Program-made: the position numbers and the translations under genes
Notes under the pieces: model-generated
What the model was told of the DNA's origin: nothing
Database searches by the model: none
What the model saw: the letters and a program-made list of their open reading frames with translations, nothing else
Assembly (NCBI GenBank): GCA_039679385.1
Contig: JBDKVB010000105.1
Location: forward strand, 1-34,538
Origin: Armatimonadia bacterium
Lineage (GTDB): Bacteria > Armatimonadota > Zipacnadia > Zipacnadales > JABUFB01
Length of the DNA: 34,538 bases
Direction: 5' to 3'
Shown here: positions 1-7,340 of the stretch, piece by piece
Position numbering within the stretch: position 1 is the stretch's first letter
How the letters are laid out: each line of letters begins with the position of its first letter

Positions 1-141
1 GCCCGACCTTGTCTCAACCTTCGCCCGCACGGTCATTCCGGTGATGGTGCGGATGACGCCGGTCCCGAACTTGAGCGGCACTCGGAACTCCTCGTCGGTG
101 AAGGTCGGTTCTACCTCAAGAAGGCGAATGTCTGACTGCAC
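1..141 (-). CDS. Enolase-superfamily (mandelate racemase/muconate lactonizing) protein, N-terminal fragment
   Basis: The first 47 codons are present; the gene runs off the left edge of the window. The GTG start at 141 is supported by an AAAGGTGA ribosome-binding site just upstream and by an in-frame TGA nine bases before it, so translation cannot begin earlier. The visible peptide contains FRVPLKFGTGVIRTITGM followed by a TVRAKVETRSG-like strand. This resembles the capping-domain start of enolase-superfamily enzymes, where a substrate-facing 'PLKFG' loop precedes beta strands. No catalytic residues are in view, so neither substrate nor reaction can be named. The gene is divergent from the DUF4091 gene, with about 100 bp between starts. 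The family call rests on N-terminal resemblance alone. Confidence 0.55.
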   Translation of the reverse strand, partial: MQSDIRLLEVEPTFTDEEFRVPLKFGTGVIRTITGMTVRAKVETRSG

Positions 142-245
142 GAGAAATCACCTTTGCGATGTCGGATTCGTGTTGGCACCAACCTAATTCCCCACAGGCA
201 GCCCCAGACCTTGCCGCCCATACCAGGGGGCAGGGACGTCGCCGC

Positions 246-3155
246 ATGTCCCCGGGGGATCCGAAGCGCACCGGCTTCCGGCTGAGCACGCTTCTCTCCC
301 GCTCCTGGCTGGCCTTGGTGCTGCTGTGTGCCCTATGTTGCGCCGATGAGCCGGCTAGTCTCGCGCCGGTTGCCGTCTGCGGTCGTGCCCTGGCGCCTCC
401 GACCATCGACGGCAACCTCAACGAGCCGGCCTGGCGTAACGCCGCGATGTTGGCCCCCTTCGTCCTCGTCGCCACCCATGAGCTACCGACGCAGGCCACG
501 ACCTGCCGGGTCATGCGCGATGCCACGCGCATCTACCTCGGCTTCGACTGCTCCGAGGCGAAGATGCCGTCGCTATCCATGGTTACCACCGAGCGTGACG
601 ATGCCCACGCCTGGATGGACGACTGCGTGCATGTCTTCCTCGCGCCTCTCGACCCGCGCCACACCTACTATCACTTTGTGGTGACCGCCAACAACACCGT
701 CTTCGATGAGAGGGCGCTGGAGGACGGCCAGGAGCGCCAGCCCTGGTGGAACGCCGACGTGGTCACAGCCACCCGTCGCGGCACCGACCACTGGACCTGC
801 GAGATGTCCATCCTCCTGGAAGACCTCTATGAGGGACAGCCGCCGCAGGATAGCTGGTGGTTCAGCGCCTCGCGGGCCGAGCATCCCCACGCTGAGTGGT
901 CCAGTTGGTCCCTGCTGAATGCCGGCTTCCACGAGTTTACGAACTTCGGCCACTTGCTGTGGACCGACGAACCCACGGTCACCAGCCTTGAGTTGCCCGC
1001 GCCCTTTGTCGGACGCAACGAGTACCGCATCAGCCTCGGCCAGGCCTCACGCAGCTACATCACCGAGCTCCAGGTCATCCGTGACTTCCAGGTGTTCCCA
1101 AAGCTCCCGCTGCGTATGACCGGCGGGGCAAGCGCCTCCTACGGCTATGATCTCCAGGAAGAGGGCGACGCCGCTGTTCGTCTGATTGTACGCCGCGAAG
1201 ACAGCCACGATCTGCTCTACGCCAGCCCGCCGGTGTCCTTCTCCGTGCCCCGTGTGCGTGGCCTGGTCGAGGAGATGGGTGCTCGGCTGGCCTCGGCAGC
1301 CTTCACGGTGTCCGCCGCTCCCGATAGCCCCTTGCGGCGCCAGGTGACTGGCGAAGTCAGCCGCCTGCGAGACGAAACTCGTGCCCTCGGAGTGGCCGCC
1401 GACAAGCTCGCCCGCAGCGCCAGGGTTCCTCGCGATCGCTGGGAGGAGCTCCATCGCCGTGCGGCGACCCTTGCCCCGCAGGCACGAATCGCGGAGCTGA
1501 GAGGTCTGCTCGTATCCAGGGGTGCCGGCAGCATGCCCAGCTTCGGCCTGGGTGTCGCCAACTCCCTGCAGAAGCTATCACCGCAGGACGTGGGGTATTC
1601 CCTGTCTGACGAGCTACAACTGCACTCCTGTCGACAGGAGCGTGAGTCCGGTCAGGTCGTCGTCGTCTCGGTCGGGAAGCCGGTCAAGAACGCCAGGGTG
1701 CAGTGGACAGGCCTGCGCGGACCGGGCGACGCCCGCATCGACCACGACGCCATTGAGATCCACCGGGTCGGCTGGGTCAACACCCGGCAGCCGCTCTACC
1801 AGGTAGAGAGGGTCGGACGCTGGCCGGATCCGCTGCTTCCGCCGGAGCCCTTCGACGTGCCCGCCCAGGAGATACAACCCCTGTGGGTAACCGTCACCGT
1901 GCCCGCCGATGCAGTGCCGGGGCAGTACACCGGAACTCTCACCGTTACCGCCGAGGGCGACGCCCCGCAGACCGTGAAGCTCTCCCTTGAGGTCTGGGAC
2001 ATCCAGCTTCCGCTCCATGGCAAGTTCCGCACCGGCTTCGGCACCGTCATCCGTGGCGACGCCAGCCAATGGTATGGCCTGCGGGGCGACCCGCCGGAGG
2101 ACTTCCGCCACAAGTTCTACAGCGTCCTGCTGCGCAACCGCATCAATCCGGCCAGCCTGTACATCCAGGAGGTCTGGCCGCTGTGGAGCGACTTCGACTG
2201 GTGCTATGAGCGGGGTCTCAATGCGCTGAGTCTGGGGAGCCTGCAAGTCGCCGACACGCGACGCCTGATGGACATGGCCGAGATCGCAGAGCGCCTCAAG
2301 CAGCGGAACCTGCTCGACATGGCCTACGTGTACGGCTATGGCGACCTGTCCGAGGAAGAGGTGGGCCTGGCGCGCGAGGGCTTCAGCAAGGTGCGACGCG
2401 CTCTCCCTGGTCTGCGTCGAGCTAGCCCGGTGGCGCCGAACAAGGCCCTGTGGAACTACGTGAACCTCTGGGGAACGCTGACCTCGGAGTTCGACCCGGT
2501 CAGCGCTGCTCGTCGTCAGCGCCTGGGCGAGGACATCTGGTGGTACGTCTGCTGCGGCCCACGGCACCCCTACGCCAACTTCTTCATCGACTACCCGGCC
2601 ACCGACGCGCGGACCCTCTTCTGGGCCGCCTACAAGTACGGCATCAGCGGCTTCTTCTACTACGAGGTCGCCATGTGGGCCTCGAACATGCTGACGCAGG
2701 ACATCGGTGACCCGAGCATCGTCATCCATGAAGACCCGGCCGCCCTGGAAGCGATCAAGGACGGCCACCGATGGCCTGACGTGCCCTGGAACTCCTATAC
2801 CTTCAGCCGCTACAACGGGGACGGTCTGCTGATCTACCCGGGGCCGAACGAGACGCCGCTGCCGAGTCTGCGGCTGGAGGTGATCCGCGATGGCATCGAG
2901 GATTACGAGTTGTTGGCTCTGCTCGAGGGCCTGGCACGCAAGCTGAAGACTCTCGACCCCCAGGGCGCCCACGCCTACCTGGTCGATGAGGCCATGCGGC
3001 TTGCAGCAGTCAGCCCCCAGGTGGTGCGCGACCTCACCCACTTCACCTCCGATCCCAACGTGATCGCCGGCGAGCGCGAACGTGTCGCGAACCAGGTGCT
3101 CCGCTTGCAGCGCGTGGTGTCACAGCTCGAGGAAGAGCGCGCTCAACAGCCCTGA
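246..3155 (+). CDS. Secreted CBM9-like / DUF4091 (GH123-like) protein
   Basis: A 969-residue protein, probably exported and acting on glycans. The ATG at 246 is preferred over the in-frame ATG at 159 because an AGGGA site lies about 10 bases upstream and a hydrophobic signal segment (WLALVLLCALCCA, residues 21-33) then sits near the N-terminus. Residues about 48-245 look like a family-9-type carbohydrate-binding domain (PPTIDGNLNEPAW opening). A helical linker follows. From about residue 560 comes the pattern of DUF4091/GH123-like proteins: a beta-sandwich with QPLWVTVTVPADAVPGQYTG, a TIM-barrel-like region, and the signature near the C-terminus (RLEVIRDGIEDYELLALLEG). GH123 members remove N-acetylgalactosamine from glycans, but DUF4091 as a group is mostly uncharacterised, so no substrate is claimed. 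It is monocistronic, with a hairpin after the stop. Confidence 0.85.
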   Translation: MSPGDPKRTGFRLSTLLSRSWLALVLLCALCCADEPASLAPVAVCGRALAPPTIDGNLNEPAWRNAAMLAPFVLVATHELPTQATTCRVMRDATRIYLGFDCSEAKMPSLSMVTTERDDAHAWMDDCVHVFLAPLDPRHTYYHFVVTANNTVFDERALEDGQERQPWWNADVVTATRRGTDHWTCEMSILLEDLYEGQPPQDSWWFSASRAEHPHAEWSSWSLLNAGFHEFTNFGHLLWTDEPTVTSLELPAPFVGRNEYRISLGQASRSYITELQVIRDFQVFPKLPLRMTGGASASYGYDLQEEGDAAVRLIVRREDSHDLLYASPPVSFSVPRVRGLVEEMGARLASAAFTVSAAPDSPLRRQVTGEVSRLRDETRALGVAADKLARSARVPRDRWEELHRRAATLAPQARIAELRGLLVSRGAGSMPSFGLGVANSLQKLSPQDVGYSLSDELQLHSCRQERESGQVVVVSVGKPVKNARVQWTGLRGPGDARIDHDAIEIHRVGWVNTRQPLYQVERVGRWPDPLLPPEPFDVPAQEIQPLWVTVTVPADAVPGQYTGTLTVTAEGDAPQTVKLSLEVWDIQLPLHGKFRTGFGTVIRGDASQWYGLRGDPPEDFRHKFYSVLLRNRINPASLYIQEVWPLWSDFDWCYERGLNALSLGSLQVADTRRLMDMAEIAERLKQRNLLDMAYVYGYGDLSEEEVGLAREGFSKVRRALPGLRRASPVAPNKALWNYVNLWGTLTSEFDPVSAARRQRLGEDIWWYVCCGPRHPYANFFIDYPATDARTLFWAAYKYGISGFFYYEVAMWASNMLTQDIGDPSIVIHEDPAALEAIKDGHRWPDVPWNSYTFSRYNGDGLLIYPGPNETPLPSLRLEVIRDGIEDYELLALLEGLARKLKTLDPQGAHAYLVDEAMRLAAVSPQVVRDLTHFTSDPNVIAGERERVANQVLRLQRVVSQLEEERAQQP

Positions 3156-3191
3156 CGCACGCCCCTCCCAAGTGACCGCACATACACAACA

Positions 3192-3219
3192 GGCGGCACC
3201 CCACTGGGGGAGTGCCGCC
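3192..3219. terminator. Hairpin between convergent genes (bidirectional terminator)
   Basis: GGCGGCAC at 3192-3199 pairs perfectly with GTGCCGCC at 3212-3219, and the stem can extend inward through CCC/GGG. It lies between the stop of the DUF4091 gene (+) and the stop of rpsT (-). There is no strong T-run on either side, so termination is inferred from position and stem strength. The same eight-base stem recurs in the hairpin at 27585-27620. Confidence 0.5.
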
Positions 3220-3259
3220 GAAAGATACTGCCGAGACGACGGGGATCCAGACCTGAGGA

Positions 3260-3535
3260 CTAGCCCTTGGTGGCCTGAAGTGCCGCTGCGCGCTTCATAA
3301 GACGTGACTTCCGCCGTGCGGCCGCACCCTTATGGAGGATGTTGCGCTTGGCAGCCTTGTCGATAGCCTTCTGCGCCGCGGCCATGGCAGCCGCCAGATC
3401 CTCGGCGCTACCTGCCTTGGCAACGTCCAGCGCCGCACGGGAGGCCAGCTTGATGGCCTTCTTCTTGGCGCGGTTCTGATCCCGCCTCTTGAGCGACTGT
3501 CGCAGAGCCTTCCTGGATGACGGAAGCTGTGGCAT
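3260..3535 (-). CDS. rpsT: 30S ribosomal protein S20 (bS20)
   Basis: A 91-residue, highly basic protein of the usual S20 length. It begins MPQLPSSRKALRQSLKRRDQ and continues with the Lys/Ala-rich helices typical of bS20: NRAKKKAIK near the N-terminus, and AAKRNILHKGAAARRKSRLM with a lysine/alanine tail at the C-terminus. S20 binds 16S rRNA early in assembly of the small subunit. The ATG at 3535 is preceded by GGGAGAGG at good spacing, which marks it as the true start within a longer open frame. The gene stands alone, as is common for rpsT, and has its own promoter about 120 bases upstream. The long leader leaves room for translational control, as reported for rpsT in E. coli, but no specific structure is claimed. 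Confidence 0.95.
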   Translation of the reverse strand: MPQLPSSRKALRQSLKRRDQNRAKKKAIKLASRAALDVAKAGSAEDLAAAMAAAQKAIDKAAKRNILHKGAAARRKSRLMKRAAALQATKG

Positions 3536-3652
3536 GAGACCTCTCCCATCCGACGCAATTCGAACCAAGCCCCCTAGGGACAATAAGCCGCCGGCTCTGT
3601 TGCCTCCGGCGCCCCTGGTTGCTCGGTAGCACGTGGCCTGTAAGTGGGTCGT

Positions 3653-3681
3653 AATATAACACAAACCTCGCCCCAACGCAA
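3653..3681 (-). promoter_or_regulatory. Sigma-70-type promoter of rpsT
   Basis: On the minus strand, TTGCGT (3676-3681) and TATATT (3653-3658) are separated by exactly 17 bp. The predicted transcript would start near 3646 and give a leader of roughly 110 bases before the rpsT ATG at 3535. This is among the most AT-rich patches of the intergenic region. Confidence 0.7.
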
Positions 3682-3890
3682 GGTTTCGCGACCTTCGGGC
3701 AGGACAAGGGGCTCCCGGCGGGGAATAGACCGTACCAGCCGCAGGTGACCTCCGCCGCCGGTCTGCGGCGCGAGTCCATCTCTGACGCCTGAACCAGAGG
3801 GCGTCGGCAGGCGTCCCCACAGACACAAGAGGCTTCGCCGGGCTGTGTCTCTCTTGCCGCACGGCCCTTATAGTGACGAGGGGTGAGACG
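3682..3890. other. Intergenic leader region upstream of the NHL gene
   Basis: No gene is visible here. The last 70 bases contain a possible stem (AGACACA at 3821-3827 with TGTGTCT at 3844-3850) just ahead of the ribosome-binding site of the gene at 3891. A TATAGT hexamer at 3869-3874 lacks a partner -35 element. The rest shows nothing I can support. Confidence 0.3.
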
Positions 3891-5708
3891 ATGTCCCTAC
3901 GAAAGCTGCTGCCCATCTTCTGTCTTCTGACCGTGGTGAGTGTGGCCGTCGCCCAGGAAGCGCCCACCTCAGCAGGACCAAAGGGCTACCGGTTCCTCCG
4001 GACCATCGGTGCTGCCGGAGCTGGAGCCCTCGACCGCGTGCTTGATCTCACCGCAGACAAGTACGGCAACCTCTATGTCGTCCAGAACCCCGGAAGCTCC
4101 ACCTTCCGCATCGATATCTTCCAGCGCAAGGGCACCTTCTACGGCAACTTCATGGAGAGCGCCGAGGAAACCGAGGCCGAGACCGCTGCCGCCGCCAAGG
4201 ACGCGAAGGCCAAGCCTGGCGAGATCCGTCGCCCGAGCTGCATCGCCACCGACAAGGACGACCGCTTGCTGATCGGCACTGAAGCCGACGGCGTCCTCGT
4301 CTTCGATGCGGAGGGCAGCTTCAGCAGCAAGCTCGGCGAGGGCCAGGGACTGACCAAGATCCGTGCCTTGCGCACCGATCCTGCCGGCAACGTCTACGTG
4401 TCTGCGCCCTCACGGACCTCCTCACTCTTCCGCTATGACTCCTCCGGGAAGCTCACCCTTGAGTACCCCCGGGAAGCCGTTCGCCAGGCTCCGGAGTCGA
4501 TCGCGGTGGACGAGAAGGGCTTCGTCTACCTCGTCGATTCAGAGGCCGGAATCGTGCGCATCACCCCGGAGGGCAAGCGCGACCCGGCCTACAAATCGCC
4601 CATACCCGGCTATGTGACCCGCGATGACGTGGCGGGCATCCGCCTGGCCTGCGACGCCAAGGGCAATGTCGTGGCTGCCTATCCTTCGAGCCGCCAGGGA
4701 GGCTCCTTCGTCGCCGTCCTGACCCCGCAGGGCACGGTGGCACAGAAGGCCAAGCAGATCCCCGGAACCGTCGAAGCCGCCCTGGGGACTCCCGACGGTT
4801 TCGCCTACATCGCCGCTGAAGGCCTCTTCTCTCAGAACCCGGCCATGGCCCGGCAGGCGCGCATCACCCGGGTCATGCTCTACAAATCCGATGGCACCGA
4901 AGTCCTCCGCTACGGCGCCGACGCCATGCCCGGACGTTTCGGCAAGATCGCTTGCCTGGCTCCCATATCCTCAGCTCTTGGCGGCGACCTGATCGTCCTC
5001 GACCGCACCGGCGTCATGCATCAGATGACCAAAGACGGCCAGGCGAGAGGCATTTTCGCCCATGCCTGGCCCTGTATCGTCGTTGTCGGCCCCGACCGTG
5101 GCGCCTTCCAGATCACCGGCGCGCAGTTCAACCTGCTGAGCTTCCGCGGCAAGCGCACCAAGTGGCAGACCCTCCGAGCCGCGGAGACCGGTGGCAGCGC
5201 CGTCCGTGTCACCGACGCCGTGGCCGACTTCGCGACCCAGACCCTCTACTGCGTCGACCAGGCCTCCCAGCGTATCGTCAAGCTGGATTTCGACTTCAAC
5301 TACAAGGGCGAGATCCGCACCTTCGGCACCAACGACAAGTTCCGCTATCCCTCCGGCGTGGCACTCTCGCCGGACGGCAACACCCTCTATGTCACCGAGT
5401 TCGGCGGCACGCAGCGTCTCCTCGCGCTTGACGCCAAGGCCGGCTCCCTCAAGTCTGAGCTGGCCAAGGGGCTGCAGGCACCGATGGTGCCCCGGGTAGG
5501 TCCGGATGGCGGCATCTTCGTCGTGGAGATGCGCGGCAAGCGCGTCCTGAAGTACAGCCCCACCGGCGAGAAGCTCGCTGAGTTCGCGGAGGCCGGGAAG
5601 ACCAAGTTCGAGTCACCTGCCGCCGTCGCAGTAGGCCCTGACGGAACGGTCTACATCGGCGACAACGCCACTTCCCTGGTCTACGTCTTCGTCCCCGGTC
5701 AGGGGTAG
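3891..5708 (+). CDS. Secreted NHL/six-bladed beta-propeller protein
   Basis: A 605-residue exported protein. The ATG at 3891 follows GAGGGGTGAG, and a signal peptide with core LLPIFCLLTVVSVAVA ends around residue 23. The body is built of repeated strands of NHL/SMP-30 type: KYGNLYVVQNPG near residue 62, IATDKDDRLLIGTEADG near 118, GVALSPDGNTLYVTEFGG near 490, and AVAVGPDGTVYIGD near the end. Such propellers usually bind ligands or proteins, and some are lactonases or lyases; nothing here shows catalysis. An Ala/Glu/Lys-rich patch (about residues 87-107, ESAEETEAETAAAAKDAK) interrupts the propeller and is probably a surface loop or helix. It is a single gene with a strong terminator after it, so its partner cannot be read from context. 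Confidence 0.85.
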   Translation: MSLRKLLPIFCLLTVVSVAVAQEAPTSAGPKGYRFLRTIGAAGAGALDRVLDLTADKYGNLYVVQNPGSSTFRIDIFQRKGTFYGNFMESAEETEAETAAAAKDAKAKPGEIRRPSCIATDKDDRLLIGTEADGVLVFDAEGSFSSKLGEGQGLTKIRALRTDPAGNVYVSAPSRTSSLFRYDSSGKLTLEYPREAVRQAPESIAVDEKGFVYLVDSEAGIVRITPEGKRDPAYKSPIPGYVTRDDVAGIRLACDAKGNVVAAYPSSRQGGSFVAVLTPQGTVAQKAKQIPGTVEAALGTPDGFAYIAAEGLFSQNPAMARQARITRVMLYKSDGTEVLRYGADAMPGRFGKIACLAPISSALGGDLIVLDRTGVMHQMTKDGQARGIFAHAWPCIVVVGPDRGAFQITGAQFNLLSFRGKRTKWQTLRAAETGGSAVRVTDAVADFATQTLYCVDQASQRIVKLDFDFNYKGEIRTFGTNDKFRYPSGVALSPDGNTLYVTEFGGTQRLLALDAKAGSLKSELAKGLQAPMVPRVGPDGGIFVVEMRGKRVLKYSPTGEKLAEFAEAGKTKFESPAAVAVGPDGTVYIGDNATSLVYVFVPGQG

Positions 5709-5734
5709 CCCGAGCGTCGAGTACAGATCAGCAC

Positions 5735-5773
5735 AAAGGGCCCGCGCACAGAAGTCTGTGTGGCGGGCCCTTT
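5735..5773. terminator. Strong hairpin terminator between convergent genes
   Basis: AAAGGGCCCGC (5735-5745) pairs with GCGGGCCCTTT (5763-5773), and the loop can pair further (CACAG with CTGTG). The outer A/T ends give a short T-run in both directions, which suits a shared bidirectional terminator for the NHL gene (+) and the membrane protein gene (-). Confidence 0.75.
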
Positions 5774-5812
5774 CCGTTCCTTCTGGACTGTCTCCGTCCG
5801 TAGCCGCCAGAC

Positions 5813-6418
5813 CTACCAGTCCTCGTCCTCCTCGGCACGTGGAAGGCCTGACAGGATCGCCACTAACAGCCCGCCGCCAGACAGCACCCCGATCACGGTC
5901 AGGGGAAGCATCACGGGCATTGAATCCACCAGCATATACCCGGCGAAGATCCCCGGGATGGTGCAGAGGCCGTAGGCCGGCCAGGCGATGCGGCGCAGCG
6001 TGCGAGCGTCGGTTATGGCCTCCTTGTCCACCTGCACGAAGAGCTCACCCTCAACGCTGGTCGTCGATCCCGGGAGCGCCAGGAACTCCCCCTTGGCCCT
6101 GTGAACCAGATTGGCGCCCCGGATCCCGAGGTAGGCCAGTGCCGCCGCTGTGAGGCCTGCTCCGACGTACACCTGATAGCGAGCCGTCGCACCGGGCAGC
6201 GGCTCCCATAGCCCCCAGAACTCAAGCAACCCGAGCCCTGCGGCTGCGGCAGCGAACAGAATCAGACAAGCAAGCAGCCATTCCAGAGGGCGTGGCTTCT
6301 CATACTGGTCCGTCGCCATGGTCCCGCGACGGTGCCGCTGCTGGATGTCCGCGGAGTGCAGCGCTAGTCCGAAGAGGCAGAAGGCCCACAGAGCGGCTCC
6401 GAAGATGAGTTGGTTCAC
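5813..6418 (-). CDS. Small polytopic membrane protein of unknown function
   Basis: A 201-residue protein I do not recognise. The GTG at 6418 is chosen because GGAGGG lies six bases upstream; a later ATG (MATDQYEKP) would lose the first membrane segment. Hydrophobic stretches are at about residues 3-22 (LIFGAALWAFCLFGLALHSA), 45-64 (WLLACLILFAAAAAGLG), 77-92 (YVGAGLTAAALAYLGI), and a Gly-rich pair near 150-190 (LCTIPGIFAGYM, LTVIGVLSGGGLLVAILSG). Between them is a soluble segment of about 45 residues (GEFLALPGSTTSVEGELFVQ). The tail is acidic (RAEEDEDW). It starts 25 bases after the macro-domain gene's stop, so the two are probably cotranscribed. No function is assigned. Confidence 0.7.
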   Translation of the reverse strand: MNQLIFGAALWAFCLFGLALHSADIQQRHRRGTMATDQYEKPRPLEWLLACLILFAAAAAGLGLLEFWGLWEPLPGATARYQVYVGAGLTAAALAYLGIRGANLVHRAKGEFLALPGSTTSVEGELFVQVDKEAITDARTLRRIAWPAYGLCTIPGIFAGYMLVDSMPVMLPLTVIGVLSGGGLLVAILSGLPRAEEDEDW

Positions 6419-6443
6419 CAAGCACCCTCCGCTATCGGATGGA

Positions 6444-7016
6444 TCACTGAGAATGGCCCGGAGAGGTCGACCAACCACAACGCTCCCACTCGCGCAGAAA
6501 GCACCCGAGCGTTGGGTCGTCATACACGACGAAATCGACCAGCTCCAGCGAGCTCTCCTCGTGCTGCTCGAGGTAGGCCCGGGCAGTTGCCAGCAGAATC
6601 TGCGCGCACCGCTCCTTGGGGAAGCCGAAGATCCCCGAGCTGATCGCTGGGATCGATATGCTGCTCAGCGCGAGTTCCTCGGCTCTCTGCAGGCTCGACT
6701 TTACTGCGCTCGCCAACTTCCCATCGCCCTGCGGATCGGAGCCACGGGGCCCTACGGCGTGAATAACGTAGCGGGCGGCGAGCTTGCCGCCGCCGGTAAC
6801 AACCGCATCGCCCTCAGCGCAGAACCCGATCTCCTCGGACTCGCGCTGAATCTCGTAGCCTCCCCGCCGAACGATGGCGGCAGCTACTCCTCCTCCGTGG
6901 AGCAGGCGCGAGTTGGCTGCGTTCACAATAGCGTCCGTCTCGGCGAGTGTGATGTCACCTTGTAGAAGCCGAATCTGACGAGTCCCCACCTGATGGGCAC
7001 AGACGGCCTTGTTCAT
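6444..7016 (-). CDS. Macro-domain ADP-ribose-binding / deacylase protein
   Basis: A single-domain, 190-residue macro protein, probably cytoplasmic. The family binds ADP-ribose and its derivatives and often removes acyl or ADP-ribosyl groups. The hallmark motifs are all visible: GDIT with Asp21, the DAIVNAANS strand-loop with Asn32 and Asn35, the LLHGGGVAAAIVRRGG loop (residues 38-53), VIHAVGP, and the phosphate-binding SIPAISSGIFGFP (121-133). The HGGGVAAAI form resembles the archaeal AF1521-like branch more than the MacroD form. The ATG at 7016 follows a GGGGGGA site. The C-terminal tail is basic/aromatic and poorly conserved. The partner gene downstream is a membrane protein. No ADP-ribosyltransferase is visible nearby, so its substrate is unknown. 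Confidence 0.9.
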   Translation of the reverse strand: MNKAVCAHQVGTRQIRLLQGDITLAETDAIVNAANSRLLHGGGVAAAIVRRGGYEIQRESEEIGFCAEGDAVVTGGGKLAARYVIHAVGPRGSDPQGDGKLASAVKSSLQRAEELALSSISIPAISSGIFGFPKERCAQILLATARAYLEQHEESSLELVDFVVYDDPTLGCFLREWERCGWSTSPGHSQ

Positions 7017-7340
7017 GGCAGTTCCCCCCTGTGGTACTTCATACAGGGTATCGGTTCGCCATGCTCCGGCCCTTCCCTTCATGCAACTCCCACTTCGTCC
7101 AGTAGCCTGCACACAAGGCGGAACTCCAGCCTCGTCATGTCCTCCCTCGACGCTCGCCCAGTCCTGAAGCCGAGTATACCCGCCGACACCTCTGCTCCAC
7201 ACCACCTTCCGCTGAGAGGGTGGCGCTCTCAAAGACCATCGCGCCCTGTGGGGCAGGGATTACCAGCCCCTCCGGGAATAGAACCTCCAGCCGCGCCACT
7301 GACTCACCTGCTGGTCGTCAATCAAGGGAGGACAGGACGC
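7017..7340. other. Divergent intergenic region with a possible leader mini-ORF
   Basis: This 324-bp gap separates the macro-domain gene (-) from the DUF4838 gene (+). On the minus strand, a TATACT hexamer (7174-7179) has no convincing -35. It is followed by a 19-codon reading frame (7138 down to 7079, MTRLEFRLVCRLLDEVGVA) with a perfect GGAGG site ahead of its ATG. This could be a leader peptide of the macro-domain transcript or chance. On the plus strand only the AGGGAGGA ribosome-binding site at 7325-7332 is clear. Confidence 0.3.

Noticed and set aside
159-245. N-terminal extension of the DUF4091 gene to ATG 159
   Set aside because: It would place about 50 residues before the signal peptide; ATG 246 has a ribosome-binding site and restores a normal N-terminus.
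3869-3874. TATAGT as a promoter for the NHL gene
   Set aside because: There is no -35 element at 16-18 bp, and the hexamer lies only 17 bases from the start codon, which would leave almost no leader.
3536-3967. N-terminal extension of rpsT in the same frame
   Set aside because: S20 is about 90 residues, ATG 3535 has a strong site, and the extension overlaps the mapped promoter and the NHL gene.
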